DNA of 64,000 nucleotides from an uncultured Ectothiorhodospiraceae bacterium (GTDB lineage: Bacteria; Pseudomonadota; Gammaproteobacteria; UBA6429; Thiohalophilaceae), in assembly GCA_947260005.1 (NCBI GenBank), contig CAMYOL010000007.1, forward strand, positions 299,574 through 363,573, read 5' to 3'. The translations under genes and the position numbers were made by a program. Below, in pieces: positions 8,528 through 16,051 of the stretch (position 1 is the first letter of the stretch; each line of letters begins with the position of its first letter). The notes beneath the pieces are model-generated. The model was not told where the DNA came from. It worked only from the letters and a program-made list of their open reading frames with translations, and did not search any database.

Positions 8528-8731
8528 TTTCTGGCCCCCTATTATTTCCCATCTGTGACTAAGCGCAAATATTTAACAACGGGCAGTCTATTGCAGCTGA
8601 TGAAGTCCTCAACTATCTTTAAATAGAAGTCTATGCAGAAATGCTTAGCGGTTGATTTCTAGCGACAGCGTGGACAATTTGGGGCAATATGTTAACTTCT
8701 ATACCCTTGTTTTAAGAGTAAATTTCACAGT

Positions 8732-8947
8732 ATGGATGATATAGATGAAACCGATGTCGAGGCCATTAAAGAACGGCTTGAGGAGTTACGTGTGGAGCAT
8801 CGGGATCTGGATGACATCATTCATCGCTTAGCCGCCGATCCTCTGGTAGACCAATTGCAACTACGACGCCTAAAAAAAAGAAAACTCGGCCTGAAAGATA
8901 TGGTTTTAAAACTCGAAAGCAAACTCATCCCTGATATTGAAGCCTGA
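8732..8947 (+). CDS. YdcH-family (DUF465) small protein
   Basis: 71 residues, highly charged and predicted all-helical, with the DUF465 pattern of heptad-like leucines: LEELRVEHRDLDDIIHRLAA and LRRLKKRKLGLKDMVLKLES. Family members form short antiparallel helical hairpins, and their cellular role is not settled. The next gene, a PilZ protein, starts 24 bases after the stop, suggesting one transcript with it and the thioredoxin-HEAT gene. Confidence 0.88.
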   Translation: MDDIDETDVEAIKERLEELRVEHRDLDDIIHRLAADPLVDQLQLRRLKKRKLGLKDMVLKLESKLIPDIEA

Positions 8948-8971
8948 TTAATTCCTAACTTTTAAACCACT

Positions 8972-9244
8972 ATGGATAATAAACGAAGAGAAAGTCGTCT
9001 ACCGATACAATTAGATGTTGAATTGGTTGCTGACGATAATAACGAGAGCTCATTACAAACACGCGACTTAAGTAATAGCGGTGTTTATCTTGAAAAAGGC
9101 GATAGCAACCTGCCCCCCGAAGGCACGATTGTGCACATCAGAATTAAAAACAATATGGGTGAAGGCGAGGCACCATTAGTCAAAGCACGCGTGGTGCGTG
9201 TCGATAACGACGGATTAGCACTTGCTTTTATCACCGATGACTGA
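8972..9244 (+). CDS. Single-domain PilZ protein
   Basis: 90 residues forming one PilZ beta-barrel, a cytoplasmic c-di-GMP receptor type. The N-terminal NKRRESRLPIQLDVEL carries the RRxxR-like binding arginines, and RDLSNSGVYLE supplies the D/NxSxxG motif. Both binding elements are present, so c-di-GMP binding is expected. With no output domain it probably acts on a partner protein. Its last eight bases overlap the start of the next gene, which points to translational coupling. Confidence 0.88.
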   Translation: MDNKRRESRLPIQLDVELVADDNNESSLQTRDLSNSGVYLEKGDSNLPPEGTIVHIRIKNNMGEGEAPLVKARVVRVDNDGLALAFITDD

Positions 9245-9887
9245 AGTAACTAACACTGACATCCATGTCATCCTGTTTACTACCCCGCATTGCGCCTATT
9301 GTCCGGGTGTCAGTAAAATTTTTACCGGACTGGATGAAAAAGGACTGCTTGCCAGATATGAAAAATATGACTTAACAACAGACACCTCTCTCGCCGAACA
9401 ATACAATGTCCGCTCTGTGCCGTGGTTTAAGATAAATGATCTGGAGTTTTTTGGTTCTCACAGCTCGGCAGAGATTGAATATTGGGTGACTCACGCAAAC
9501 AGCCCAGAAGGCATCCTTCGTTATATATCGGAAGCCCTGGAAGCCGGCCATCTCAAACAGATTGAACAGTTAATTCGTAAACACCCTGCCTGGTTAGAGA
9601 TCTCGCTTAACATTTTGGCGGATACGAACAGCCCGATACAGGCCCGCATTGGTTTGGGAGCCATCATAGAAGGGTTTGCCGGTGATAAAATATTGACGAC
9701 GATCTTGCCGAGCCTTGAGACATTCCTTAGTAATGAAGATCATCGAGTTCGTGCCGATGCCTGCCACTATTTAGGAATGATACCTTCGGTCAAATGTGAG
9801 GCCTTGTTAAAAACATGTTTGAGCGACGATCACCCTGAAGTACGAGAAGTCGCTGAAGATGGCCTCGAATTCATTCAGTCAAACTAA
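9237..9887 (+). CDS. Thioredoxin-fold protein fused to HEAT-like repeats
   Basis: 216 residues from an ATG that overlaps the preceding PilZ stop. The N-terminal thioredoxin-like fold has a CAYC redox motif at 19-22 (TTPHCAYCPG) and the cis-proline loop VRSVPWF. After about residue 100 come helical repeats of HEAT type (LETFLSNEDHRVRADACHYL, LLKTCLSDDHPEVREVAEDGL). No signal peptide, so cytoplasmic. The repeats probably bind a partner whose thiols are handled by the N-terminal domain; the partner is unknown. Confidence 0.82.
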   Translation: MTEVTNTDIHVILFTTPHCAYCPGVSKIFTGLDEKGLLARYEKYDLTTDTSLAEQYNVRSVPWFKINDLEFFGSHSSAEIEYWVTHANSPEGILRYISEALEAGHLKQIEQLIRKHPAWLEISLNILADTNSPIQARIGLGAIIEGFAGDKILTTILPSLETFLSNEDHRVRADACHYLGMIPSVKCEALLKTCLSDDHPEVREVAEDGLEFIQSN

Positions 9888-10257
9888 GCTGGTTCAAAGC
9901 CTCGCGTAAAGATTTTTCTTCAATCGGAAAAGCCAAAGTCGCCTGCAGCGTATATTGCACTTTTAATTTTTCAAGCTGATGTTCATATTCCTTTTCGAAA
10001 AACACCACTATGTCACATTCCTCAAGCCACTGTATCGACGATAACAACGACTCCAGATTACTGGTTCGATCCCGGAAGTCGGATTGAAAATTAAACTCGG
10101 CGACCACCACATCTGGCTTTAACTTTTTCAACGTTCTTATCGCATTTCGTACCGATGTTTCCGTCGTCACTTCAAATCCCAGGGACTCATAAATGGGGGT
10201 AAAATCCGGGTATCCACCAAGCTCAACGACCGCCAGCAATTGTTTTTTAGTTTTCAT
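9871..10257 (-). CDS. Receiver-like protein lacking the phospho-acceptor
   Basis: 128 residues with the alternating helix/strand order of a response-regulator receiver: QLLAVVELGG, AIRTLKKLKPDVVVAEFNF, CDIVVFFEK, ATLAFPIEEKSLREAL. The strand-3 end where Asp is normally phosphorylated reads AEFNF, and the N-terminal acidic pair is also missing. It is therefore likely a phosphorylation-independent pseudo-receiver. The 3' end overlaps the convergent thioredoxin-HEAT gene by 17 bases. Confidence 0.65.
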   Translation of the reverse strand: MKTKKQLLAVVELGGYPDFTPIYESLGFEVTTETSVRNAIRTLKKLKPDVVVAEFNFQSDFRDRTSNLESLLSSIQWLEECDIVVFFEKEYEHQLEKLKVQYTLQATLAFPIEEKSLREALNQLSLTE

Positions 10258-10327
10258 AGTTTGGGTATTCTAGGTAATGATAATTTTGGGTTATAATCAG
10301 GTTAACTAAGCGACAGGAATTAACAAT

Positions 10328-10567
10328 ATGCCATACTTCATTTATCGTATCAATCAAGGGCCGACCGCGATTGTAAAAAACCTGGAACTCGTCAAAGAGT
10401 GTGAAGCGTATAAAGAGGCAAAAAACCTGGTTAAAACGATGCGTAACGAGCAGTCAGAAGATGACAAATCTGAACTGAAAATTATGTTCGCCGATAATCA
10501 GCTACTCGCCGAAGAACAAATCCTCGAAACCAGGGATAAACCCATCATTCGTGAATGGGAAAAATAA
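10328..10567 (+). CDS. Small conserved protein of unknown role
   Basis: 79 residues starting PYFIYRINQGPTAIVKNLEL, followed by a charged helix (YKEAKNLVKTMRNEQSEDDK) and LKIMFADNQLLAEEQILE. Soluble, with no recognisable domain. A TATAAT hexamer at 10292-10297 is a good -10 element for it. The stop overlaps the start of the next gene by 13 bases if that gene begins at 10555, so the two probably form a unit. Confidence 0.78.
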   Translation: MPYFIYRINQGPTAIVKNLELVKECEAYKEAKNLVKTMRNEQSEDDKSELKIMFADNQLLAEEQILETRDKPIIREWEK

Positions 10568-11034
10568 GCCAGGCAACCACGATGGAAGAAGGAGAATATC
10601 GCCAGACCTATCATGAGTTTAACCAGTTACGCTGTAAGTTCGAAAAAAGTATCTTATCCCGACAAACCATGTGTGAACATGCTCATCGATTTTGTTTAGC
10701 CGATCGTGAAGGAATCGCCTGCAACAATAATGAAGCTAACCGTCAATGCGATTTGCTGTTAACCCAATTACGCTCCAAAGCCATTTTCGCTCTTAAGCTG
10801 ACCAAAATTGAAGGTCCCCTGCCCCATGCTAAAGAAGTTAAGGTGCAAACTGGTGGTGTAATGGGATTAAATAATATCATTAACAACGAAACACCGACAT
10901 CGTCGAATGTTGAAAACATCTTTGCTCTGATCGAGCAGGCCAAACATAAATATGGTCGTTTAGAAACGCTCCCCTACGATGAAATCGCTCGACAAATCGT
11001 TCAGTTCGAAGGTCGCAAACGTAGTCGACGCTAG
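10555..11034 (+). CDS. Conserved unknown protein with four-cysteine cluster
   Basis: 159 residues, not recognised. The first half has four cysteines in a short helical stretch, MCEHAHRFCLADREGIACNN then QCDLL (spacing C-x6-C-x8-C-x8-C), which could hold a metal or iron-sulfur cluster. The second half is variable, then ends in an Arg/Lys-rich tail (EGRKRSRR). An alternative start is the ATG at 10582. The overlap with the preceding 79-residue gene suggests a functional pair. Confidence 0.75.
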   Translation: MGKISQATTMEEGEYRQTYHEFNQLRCKFEKSILSRQTMCEHAHRFCLADREGIACNNNEANRQCDLLLTQLRSKAIFALKLTKIEGPLPHAKEVKVQTGGVMGLNNIINNETPTSSNVENIFALIEQAKHKYGRLETLPYDEIARQIVQFEGRKRSRR

Positions 11035-11038
11035 CAAA

Positions 11039-11058
11039 GCAAGATCCTTCGCTGCGCT
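11039..11058. repeat. Fragment of the dispersed repeat
   Basis: GCAAGATCCTTCGCTGCGCT is identical to an internal part of the repeats at 811-957 and 1046-1135. Here it is only a 20-base remnant, between the four-cysteine gene and the Xre-type gene. Confidence 0.65.
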
Positions 11059-11066
11059 TGATAAAT

Positions 11067-11474
11067 CTACGGATTAATATGCCAGTCGTAGGCACAATCA
11101 ACATGACTTCGCACGGCCATTAACCCTTGCAGTCCTTCGCGAACAATCTTTTGAATAGGTGATGCACCTTCAAAACGTTTATTTGCTTGTTTCATCCACA
11201 ACGCTGCCATTGGTGGGTTGTGAGGATAACTGGTCCGTAGTGCGTCAGAAATACCGATGATGTGTTCGACTCGTTCATAGAGGGCTGAGTCGTTTGGAAA
11301 AGGTGTGTCTTCACGATAACGACGTAGAGCACGAGTCGGAGTGCCATTTGGCAAAGCAAGCAGACTTGCGAGTTGCTTAGCATTCAGACCCCAATCATCT
11401 AGTATGGCCATTATCGAACGCGCCAATTCTGCGCACTCATCGTGGCTCATTTTTTTATAACTCTCGCTAAGCAT
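11067..11474 (-). CDS. Xre/MbcA/ParS-type antitoxin-like protein, no toxin partner seen
   Basis: 135 residues. The N-terminal part is helix-turn-helix-like (LARSIMAILDDWGLNAKQLASLLAL), then YRRYRED-type basic loops. The C-terminal ALWMKQANKRFEGASPIQKI matches the style of the MbcA/ParS toxin-binding domain (DUF2384). Family knowledge: such antitoxins usually precede a RES-domain NAD-degrading toxin. Here the minus-strand sequence downstream is a repeat fragment and then a convergent gene, so no toxin follows. It may be a solitary regulator or what remains of a module. Confidence 0.7.
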   Translation of the reverse strand: MLSESYKKMSHDECAELARSIMAILDDWGLNAKQLASLLALPNGTPTRALRRYREDTPFPNDSALYERVEHIIGISDALRTSYPHNPPMAALWMKQANKRFEGASPIQKIVREGLQGLMAVRSHVDCAYDWHINP

Positions 11475-11606
11475 TAAAACACCCTATTAACTACAGCTGG
11501 CTAGTCTATATGTTAGAATACTAATACACAAACCAAATATAAATTGAATCTATACCTCCAATTAAGCCTGAATTGGTATCAATATATTGTTTATTAAGGA
11601 ATTATT

Positions 11607-11945
11607 ATGGCTGTGCATGATGAACAGGGGAAAATAACGATGTTCCCCGTGACCTCAAAAGACGCATTAAAACCGGGCCAGATGTCTTGTTTTGATGTGA
11701 ATCAACAACGCATCATTCTTGCCCGAATCGATGATGATTTTTTTGCATTTGATGAAATGTGTTCGCATGAAGATGCGGAATTATGGAAAGGTGCTTTACG
11801 TAAGGATCATATCGAATGTCCTTTGCATGGTAGTCGGTTTTGTCTGCGCAGTGGAGTACCAATCGAGGAACCTGCAACTGATCCTATTTCAACCTATCCA
11901 GTTACTATTAAAGAAGATACGATTTATATTGAACTATCAAAATAA
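11607..11945 (+). CDS. Rieske [2Fe-2S] ferredoxin
   Basis: 112 residues, the size of a stand-alone Rieske ferredoxin like those serving ring-hydroxylating oxygenases or NirD-type systems. Cluster ligands are visible as CSHEDAEL and CPLHGSRF, two Cys-x-His / Cys-x2-His pairs about 17 residues apart. Start supported by AAGGAA seven bases upstream. No oxygenase or reductase gene adjoins it, so its electron-transfer partner is encoded elsewhere. Confidence 0.9.
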   Translation: MAVHDEQGKITMFPVTSKDALKPGQMSCFDVNQQRIILARIDDDFFAFDEMCSHEDAELWKGALRKDHIECPLHGSRFCLRSGVPIEEPATDPISTYPVTIKEDTIYIELSK

Positions 11946-11966
11946 TGTTCAATCGAGACGCGCTAA

Positions 11967-13292
11967 TTAAAATTTAATTAGCGGGAGTGAATAATCAAAA
12001 CTCATCATTTGTTGCTCAAGCATGGCATGAAAGACCACCTGCAAAAAATTATGATTGTGATCAATGCTTCTGGCAAATAAATAAACCACCTCTACCACAA
12101 GTGCATCAAATTTCTGTTGCAGATCTTCATCGGGTATTTCAGCTTGTTCAGATTTTTTCGGGTTAAGCAAATCCAGCATCTTTGGATGACTGGTGAGAAG
12201 GAATCGTAATATTGCAATCCGAATGCTTAACATGTGGATATAAACAAATGGATCAGGCATGCTAATGAACCACTCGCGCTGTAAACAGTTCGTTACATAA
12301 CGGGTTAAATAAACCTCGAGTTGCGCGCCATATTGAGAGTTAAGCAACTCCCAATCGGCCTGGAACCGTTGCCATAAAATATCAGGTGGAACATTCTCAC
12401 CAAACACATCAAAATCTTCAGAACGTTGTACATCAGTCTGGTAGTTTTCAAATATCTGCCCGGCTAACTTACTAAGCTTATCACTACCTTCATATTGTAT
12501 TCGCAGCTGTAAAATAGATTGAACAATGATCATAGCCACCGGCTCGGTGGTATTGAACTGAAAAAAATACTCGTCTAATTGTTTCTTGATTTCATCTTTA
12601 TTAATGCGCTTTATTTCTTCATCAATTAGTTTCAGTTTATCTTCACAGTCCTGTCGATAATTAGGAGCAAGGCGATAAGTAAAATTTGCCAGGAAATACA
12701 TTCTGGTTTCAAAAGAGTATTGTTCATCATTGATTAACTCAATTAACTGTGAATTAACATCGTTAAATTTTTGATGATAGAGATTATCAGTTAACCCAAG
12801 CCGATGGGCAATGGGAAAATCATCTCTTGGTAAGATAGACGTCGATATATTAGAAAATTTATAGTCATCCGAGGGCGAAAAGAGACAACGCCGAACCACT
12901 TCCGGGCACGATAAAGCGCCGGTCATTTCAGGCTTATCATTTCGTTGCGAAAATACTCTTGGAAAAAAAGTGCATATGTTACTTAACGGCTCTACGCCAA
13001 ACTCGGCATGAATATGACATAAACCATGTTGATTTAAAAAAGGGCAAAAACCGGATTCATTTACTTTTATATAGGCATAGTTACGTTCATTCGCATCTTC
13101 CTTGTCATATTTTTTTACATAGGTATCAAATGTGTTTTTTTGACTTGCATCGCCATTGAAGGCCTGCTCTAAAGATTTATAATGTTTTTCATCTAAACGG
13201 ATGTCCCAGTTTTGACAACAGGTATCTTCACAATCCCCACCCAGACATCTAAATTCATGCATATACGCAGGGGCGAGAAGTTTTTTAGACAT
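11967..13292 (-). CDS. fliB: FliB-type flagellin lysine N-methylase
   Basis: 441 residues. The N-terminal cysteine cluster CLGGDCEDTCC (Cys16-26) followed by FCPFL and LCHIH, and the overall length, match the FliB/YkgJ-like flagellin lysine methylase family. In Salmonella, FliB methylates surface lysines of flagellin. The cysteines suggest an Fe-S cluster and radical-type chemistry. No flagellin gene lies in this window, so the substrate is encoded elsewhere or is a different protein. The stop codon sits in an 11-base inverted repeat (11961-11983) with no T-run. Confidence 0.8.
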   Translation of the reverse strand: MSKKLLAPAYMHEFRCLGGDCEDTCCQNWDIRLDEKHYKSLEQAFNGDASQKNTFDTYVKKYDKEDANERNYAYIKVNESGFCPFLNQHGLCHIHAEFGVEPLSNICTFFPRVFSQRNDKPEMTGALSCPEVVRRCLFSPSDDYKFSNISTSILPRDDFPIAHRLGLTDNLYHQKFNDVNSQLIELINDEQYSFETRMYFLANFTYRLAPNYRQDCEDKLKLIDEEIKRINKDEIKKQLDEYFFQFNTTEPVAMIIVQSILQLRIQYEGSDKLSKLAGQIFENYQTDVQRSEDFDVFGENVPPDILWQRFQADWELLNSQYGAQLEVYLTRYVTNCLQREWFISMPDPFVYIHMLSIRIAILRFLLTSHPKMLDLLNPKKSEQAEIPDEDLQQKFDALVVEVVYLFARSIDHNHNFLQVVFHAMLEQQMMSFDYSLPLIKF

Positions 13293-13307
13293 TGATATTA
13301 TGGCTAA

Positions 13308-14654
13308 CTAAAAGACAGAGTTTAGCTTCGTCGTTTCGGCTGAAGCGACAGGTTTATCACCAAAATCAACTAACACCATTCCGCAAAATTGATTTTTTTT
13401 GTAGATTTCAACCCGAAACAATTTCCCGTGTTTGTCAACTGAGAATTTCGATTTAATGTCACGCTTTGAAATCGGTAACCCATGTTCGCTAGCGTAACCT
13501 TTTTTAGTAAACCCTATAATATTTACACGATACCCATCCAACTGATTAACCTGGAAACGTTTATCAACCGCGACGATATCACCGAGCATAACCTGTTTAG
13601 TCACACCGTCGACCGATAGTGATATTGAATCGATACTGCTGTCAAAATCAAAGTACTGTGGTAATAATTTGGTAACCGAACGATTGCCGTAACGAACATT
13701 GTAATAACGTTTATTATCCAACACAGCAATTAATGGATTACTGCCACTAATCGTAAGCGGCTCACCTTTTTTCATTGGCACATATCGTAATCGATCACGC
13801 ACATTTCTCATATCAAAGAACATCTTTCGCTCATAGAGCGCCAATTTAACGTTGTTATCGATGCGATTTTTTACCGTTTTAATACTCAGCTCCATATCAC
13901 GTTCGTAGTTAATACCTAAATATTGCATAAAGCTTTCGATCAACTGTAAATGATAATAGGCACGATAATGAGTGCCAAACGATTTACTTGCCTCAATTCC
14001 AAATGCGGCTTTTCCATTTTGAATGGCATAATAAGTTAAGGTTTTTTCCATCTCGACGTTTCCTGATCGAGTCTCGGTATTTTTGATATGATAACGATGT
14101 TCCTTGTTTTTGATCCTTAGATTCGCTTGTTGCGTAATAATCCTGGCAATCGAATCCAGTCGACCATATCTCACTCCGTCCAACTCAGTTTGATCGATAA
14201 TCAAACTTTGTCCCCAACGTTGAGGTCCACGTAACTTATCCACGTATCTGGGACGATAAAAACCACTGCCGTCATGTAAATTTAATATAATATCGACTTG
14301 TTCATCTTTGATGATTGATTTGATTTTTTCGACTAACTTAAATTCAGGATCATTTTGACGAATACCTTTGAATTTCCGGTTCATGTCACCATGAACACCA
14401 CGTGAGCGTTTGATGATGCTTTCAAAATTCAGGTTCGGCACGACCCACACTTCACCGCTGTGAATAACATAATCGGTCACTAACAAAGAGGCCGCATTAA
14501 AACCGCCCGGCTCATCACCCTGTATTCCACCAATCACCAATAAGGTTGGTCCTGGTTGGACCGATTTATGTTTATGTAAGGTGAAGTCCCATTGTTGCGC
14601 CTGCACAAACAGACTCATGAACAAACCACTGCAACATAAAAACGTTCTAAACAT
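13308..14654 (-). CDS. Csd4-like M14/M99 peptidoglycan carboxypeptidase
   Basis: 448 residues with a signal peptide (LFMSLFVQAQ) and an M14-type catalytic domain. GGIQGDEPGGF gives Gln45 and Glu48, and LNLHDGSGF gives His127. This Gln/Glu/His zinc set and its spacing match Helicobacter Csd4, where I recall Gln46, Glu49 and His128; Glu221 in GIEASKSF fits the catalytic Glu. Csd4/Pgp1 trim peptidoglycan tripeptides to dipeptides and are needed for helical cell shape. The C-terminal ~190 residues are beta-rich. The gene overlaps the M15 peptidase gene by eight bases. Confidence 0.85.
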   Translation of the reverse strand: MFRTFLCCSGLFMSLFVQAQQWDFTLHKHKSVQPGPTLLVIGGIQGDEPGGFNAASLLVTDYVIHSGEVWVVPNLNFESIIKRSRGVHGDMNRKFKGIRQNDPEFKLVEKIKSIIKDEQVDIILNLHDGSGFYRPRYVDKLRGPQRWGQSLIIDQTELDGVRYGRLDSIARIITQQANLRIKNKEHRYHIKNTETRSGNVEMEKTLTYYAIQNGKAAFGIEASKSFGTHYRAYYHLQLIESFMQYLGINYERDMELSIKTVKNRIDNNVKLALYERKMFFDMRNVRDRLRYVPMKKGEPLTISGSNPLIAVLDNKRYYNVRYGNRSVTKLLPQYFDFDSSIDSISLSVDGVTKQVMLGDIVAVDKRFQVNQLDGYRVNIIGFTKKGYASEHGLPISKRDIKSKFSVDKHGKLFRVEIYKKNQFCGMVLVDFGDKPVASAETTKLNSVF

Positions 14655-15570
14655 CCCTGATCACCTTTATATGCCACGGTTCATGTCGAACGCCAAATGG
14701 ATTTGATTCAGGATAACGCTCGGCAATTAAACCCAAATCGGTCAATTGTTGGTGTATTTTTGTTTCCATGAAGGCACTGGTAAAATTTGCCGCGCCAAGC
14801 CCTTTTTGGCCGACATCAAAATCACCGATGCCGTGAAACGAATGTCCCGGCGGCGCTAACGAGCGAGCTGCGCGAGATAAATTGCCATCCGACTTATCCG
14901 CCTTAGCCATGAAGAGATGGAGTTGCTTAACGACACTGCGTATCCCGGAGGTTAAAATAAGATCATTACTGAGTTCTTTTTTTAGTTTTTGATACAACTT
15001 CAACGCTTCACCTTGATATAAATAGTGACCGCTACCGGCAATTTTTTTGACTTCTTTAACCACAATTTTGTCAGTTAGCTTTTCGGAAACTTTCTGGCCG
15101 AGAAATCCATAATTACTTGCATCATAAACATATAACGCTTCAATTAATGCGATCTCGCGTTTGCTAAATCGACCCACGACGGGATATCGCCTGGCATAGA
15201 CAATCGCAGAATCAAAACTGATTAAATTAAAATTGGCATAGCCAACCAGACGTTGTAAGCGGGTGAGGCGATTTAAAGTAGAACGTAAGAGCACCCTTTG
15301 ATGTTTGGATAAATAAATGTCATTGGCATAGTCCTGCTCGAAGTCCTTCGCTTTATTAACGGCATCTTTTACATGACTATCAAGCTGATAGCCTTGCTCT
15401 CGCTGAGAATGAGTCGCTAATGAAGGGCGGGTTGCCCCGGACACTTTTGGGGAAAGATTCGACCGGGATAGCGGACTGGCCTGTGCCTCCAGCATACCCA
15501 AACTGCTGAGAGACAAGCCACTAGTGAGACTGCTAATTAGCGCACCTGATATAAATTTACGTCTGTTCAT
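14647..15570 (-). CDS. Tat-exported M15 (VanY-like) D,D-carboxypeptidase
   Basis: 307 residues. It opens with NRRKFISGALISSL, a twin-arginine signal, so it should be exported folded. The C-terminal domain has the M15 zinc signature: GHSFHGIGDFDVG (His and Asp ligands) and HEPWHIKV (catalytic Glu and third His ligand). M15 enzymes remove terminal D-alanine or cut D,D bonds in peptidoglycan stems. It is the first gene of a two-gene unit with the Csd4-like enzyme, which would act later on the shortened stems. Confidence 0.87.
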   Translation of the reverse strand: MNRRKFISGALISSLTSGLSLSSLGMLEAQASPLSRSNLSPKVSGATRPSLATHSQREQGYQLDSHVKDAVNKAKDFEQDYANDIYLSKHQRVLLRSTLNRLTRLQRLVGYANFNLISFDSAIVYARRYPVVGRFSKREIALIEALYVYDASNYGFLGQKVSEKLTDKIVVKEVKKIAGSGHYLYQGEALKLYQKLKKELSNDLILTSGIRSVVKQLHLFMAKADKSDGNLSRAARSLAPPGHSFHGIGDFDVGQKGLGAANFTSAFMETKIHQQLTDLGLIAERYPESNPFGVRHEPWHIKVIRDV

Positions 15571-15673
15571 TAATTAAACGGAGCGTTACCACCGTCACAA
15601 CTCTCTAACGATTTATGTCCTATCATTACAGCTCTAATTTGTTGAAAATTCAATGACCTAAACGATTATAATT

Positions 15674-16045
15674 ATGGCAATTCTCTGTTTTGAGCACAAT
15701 TTTACATCGATGGACTCTGAATTTACCCAATTAATCCCCTTTGACCGGAATTATCAGCATGTCCAGTTTAGCGGATCCTTCGCTGGTCAGGGCTTAATCT
15801 GGGATGCGCACATCTACACACTTACCTACTATTTTCGTGAAATTAAAAATATCTCAGCAGCCAGATTAAACAGCCGCGCCTTCCTGGATGTCGGTGACAA
15901 CAATGAACATGGGCGAAAAATAGAAATTGGCCTACACTTACCTTATCTTGATCTGCCAAGCTTAAGAAAAACGATGATCATGGTTCGCCAATATAAACGG
16001 CTGAAACCAGGTCGATATGAGTTCGGTGAAACAATTATTATTTAA
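15674..16045 (+). CDS. Conserved unknown protein, paired with the ferredoxin fusion
   Basis: 123 residues, soluble and beta-rich by eye, with central segments TLTYYFREIKNISAARLNSR and IEIGLHLPYLDLPSLRKT. No known motif. An internal ATG (15710) is an alternative start. It ends six bases before the HTH-ferredoxin-reductase gene, so they are almost certainly one transcript and may act together. Function unknown. Confidence 0.75.
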   Translation: MAILCFEHNFTSMDSEFTQLIPFDRNYQHVQFSGSFAGQGLIWDAHIYTLTYYFREIKNISAARLNSRAFLDVGDNNEHGRKIEIGLHLPYLDLPSLRKTMIMVRQYKRLKPGRYEFGETIII

Positions 16046-16051
16046 GGATTT

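Noticed and set aside
11961-11983. Intrinsic terminator at the end of fliB
   Set aside because: An 11-base inverted repeat exists but is AT-rich, overlaps the last codons and has no T-run on either strand.
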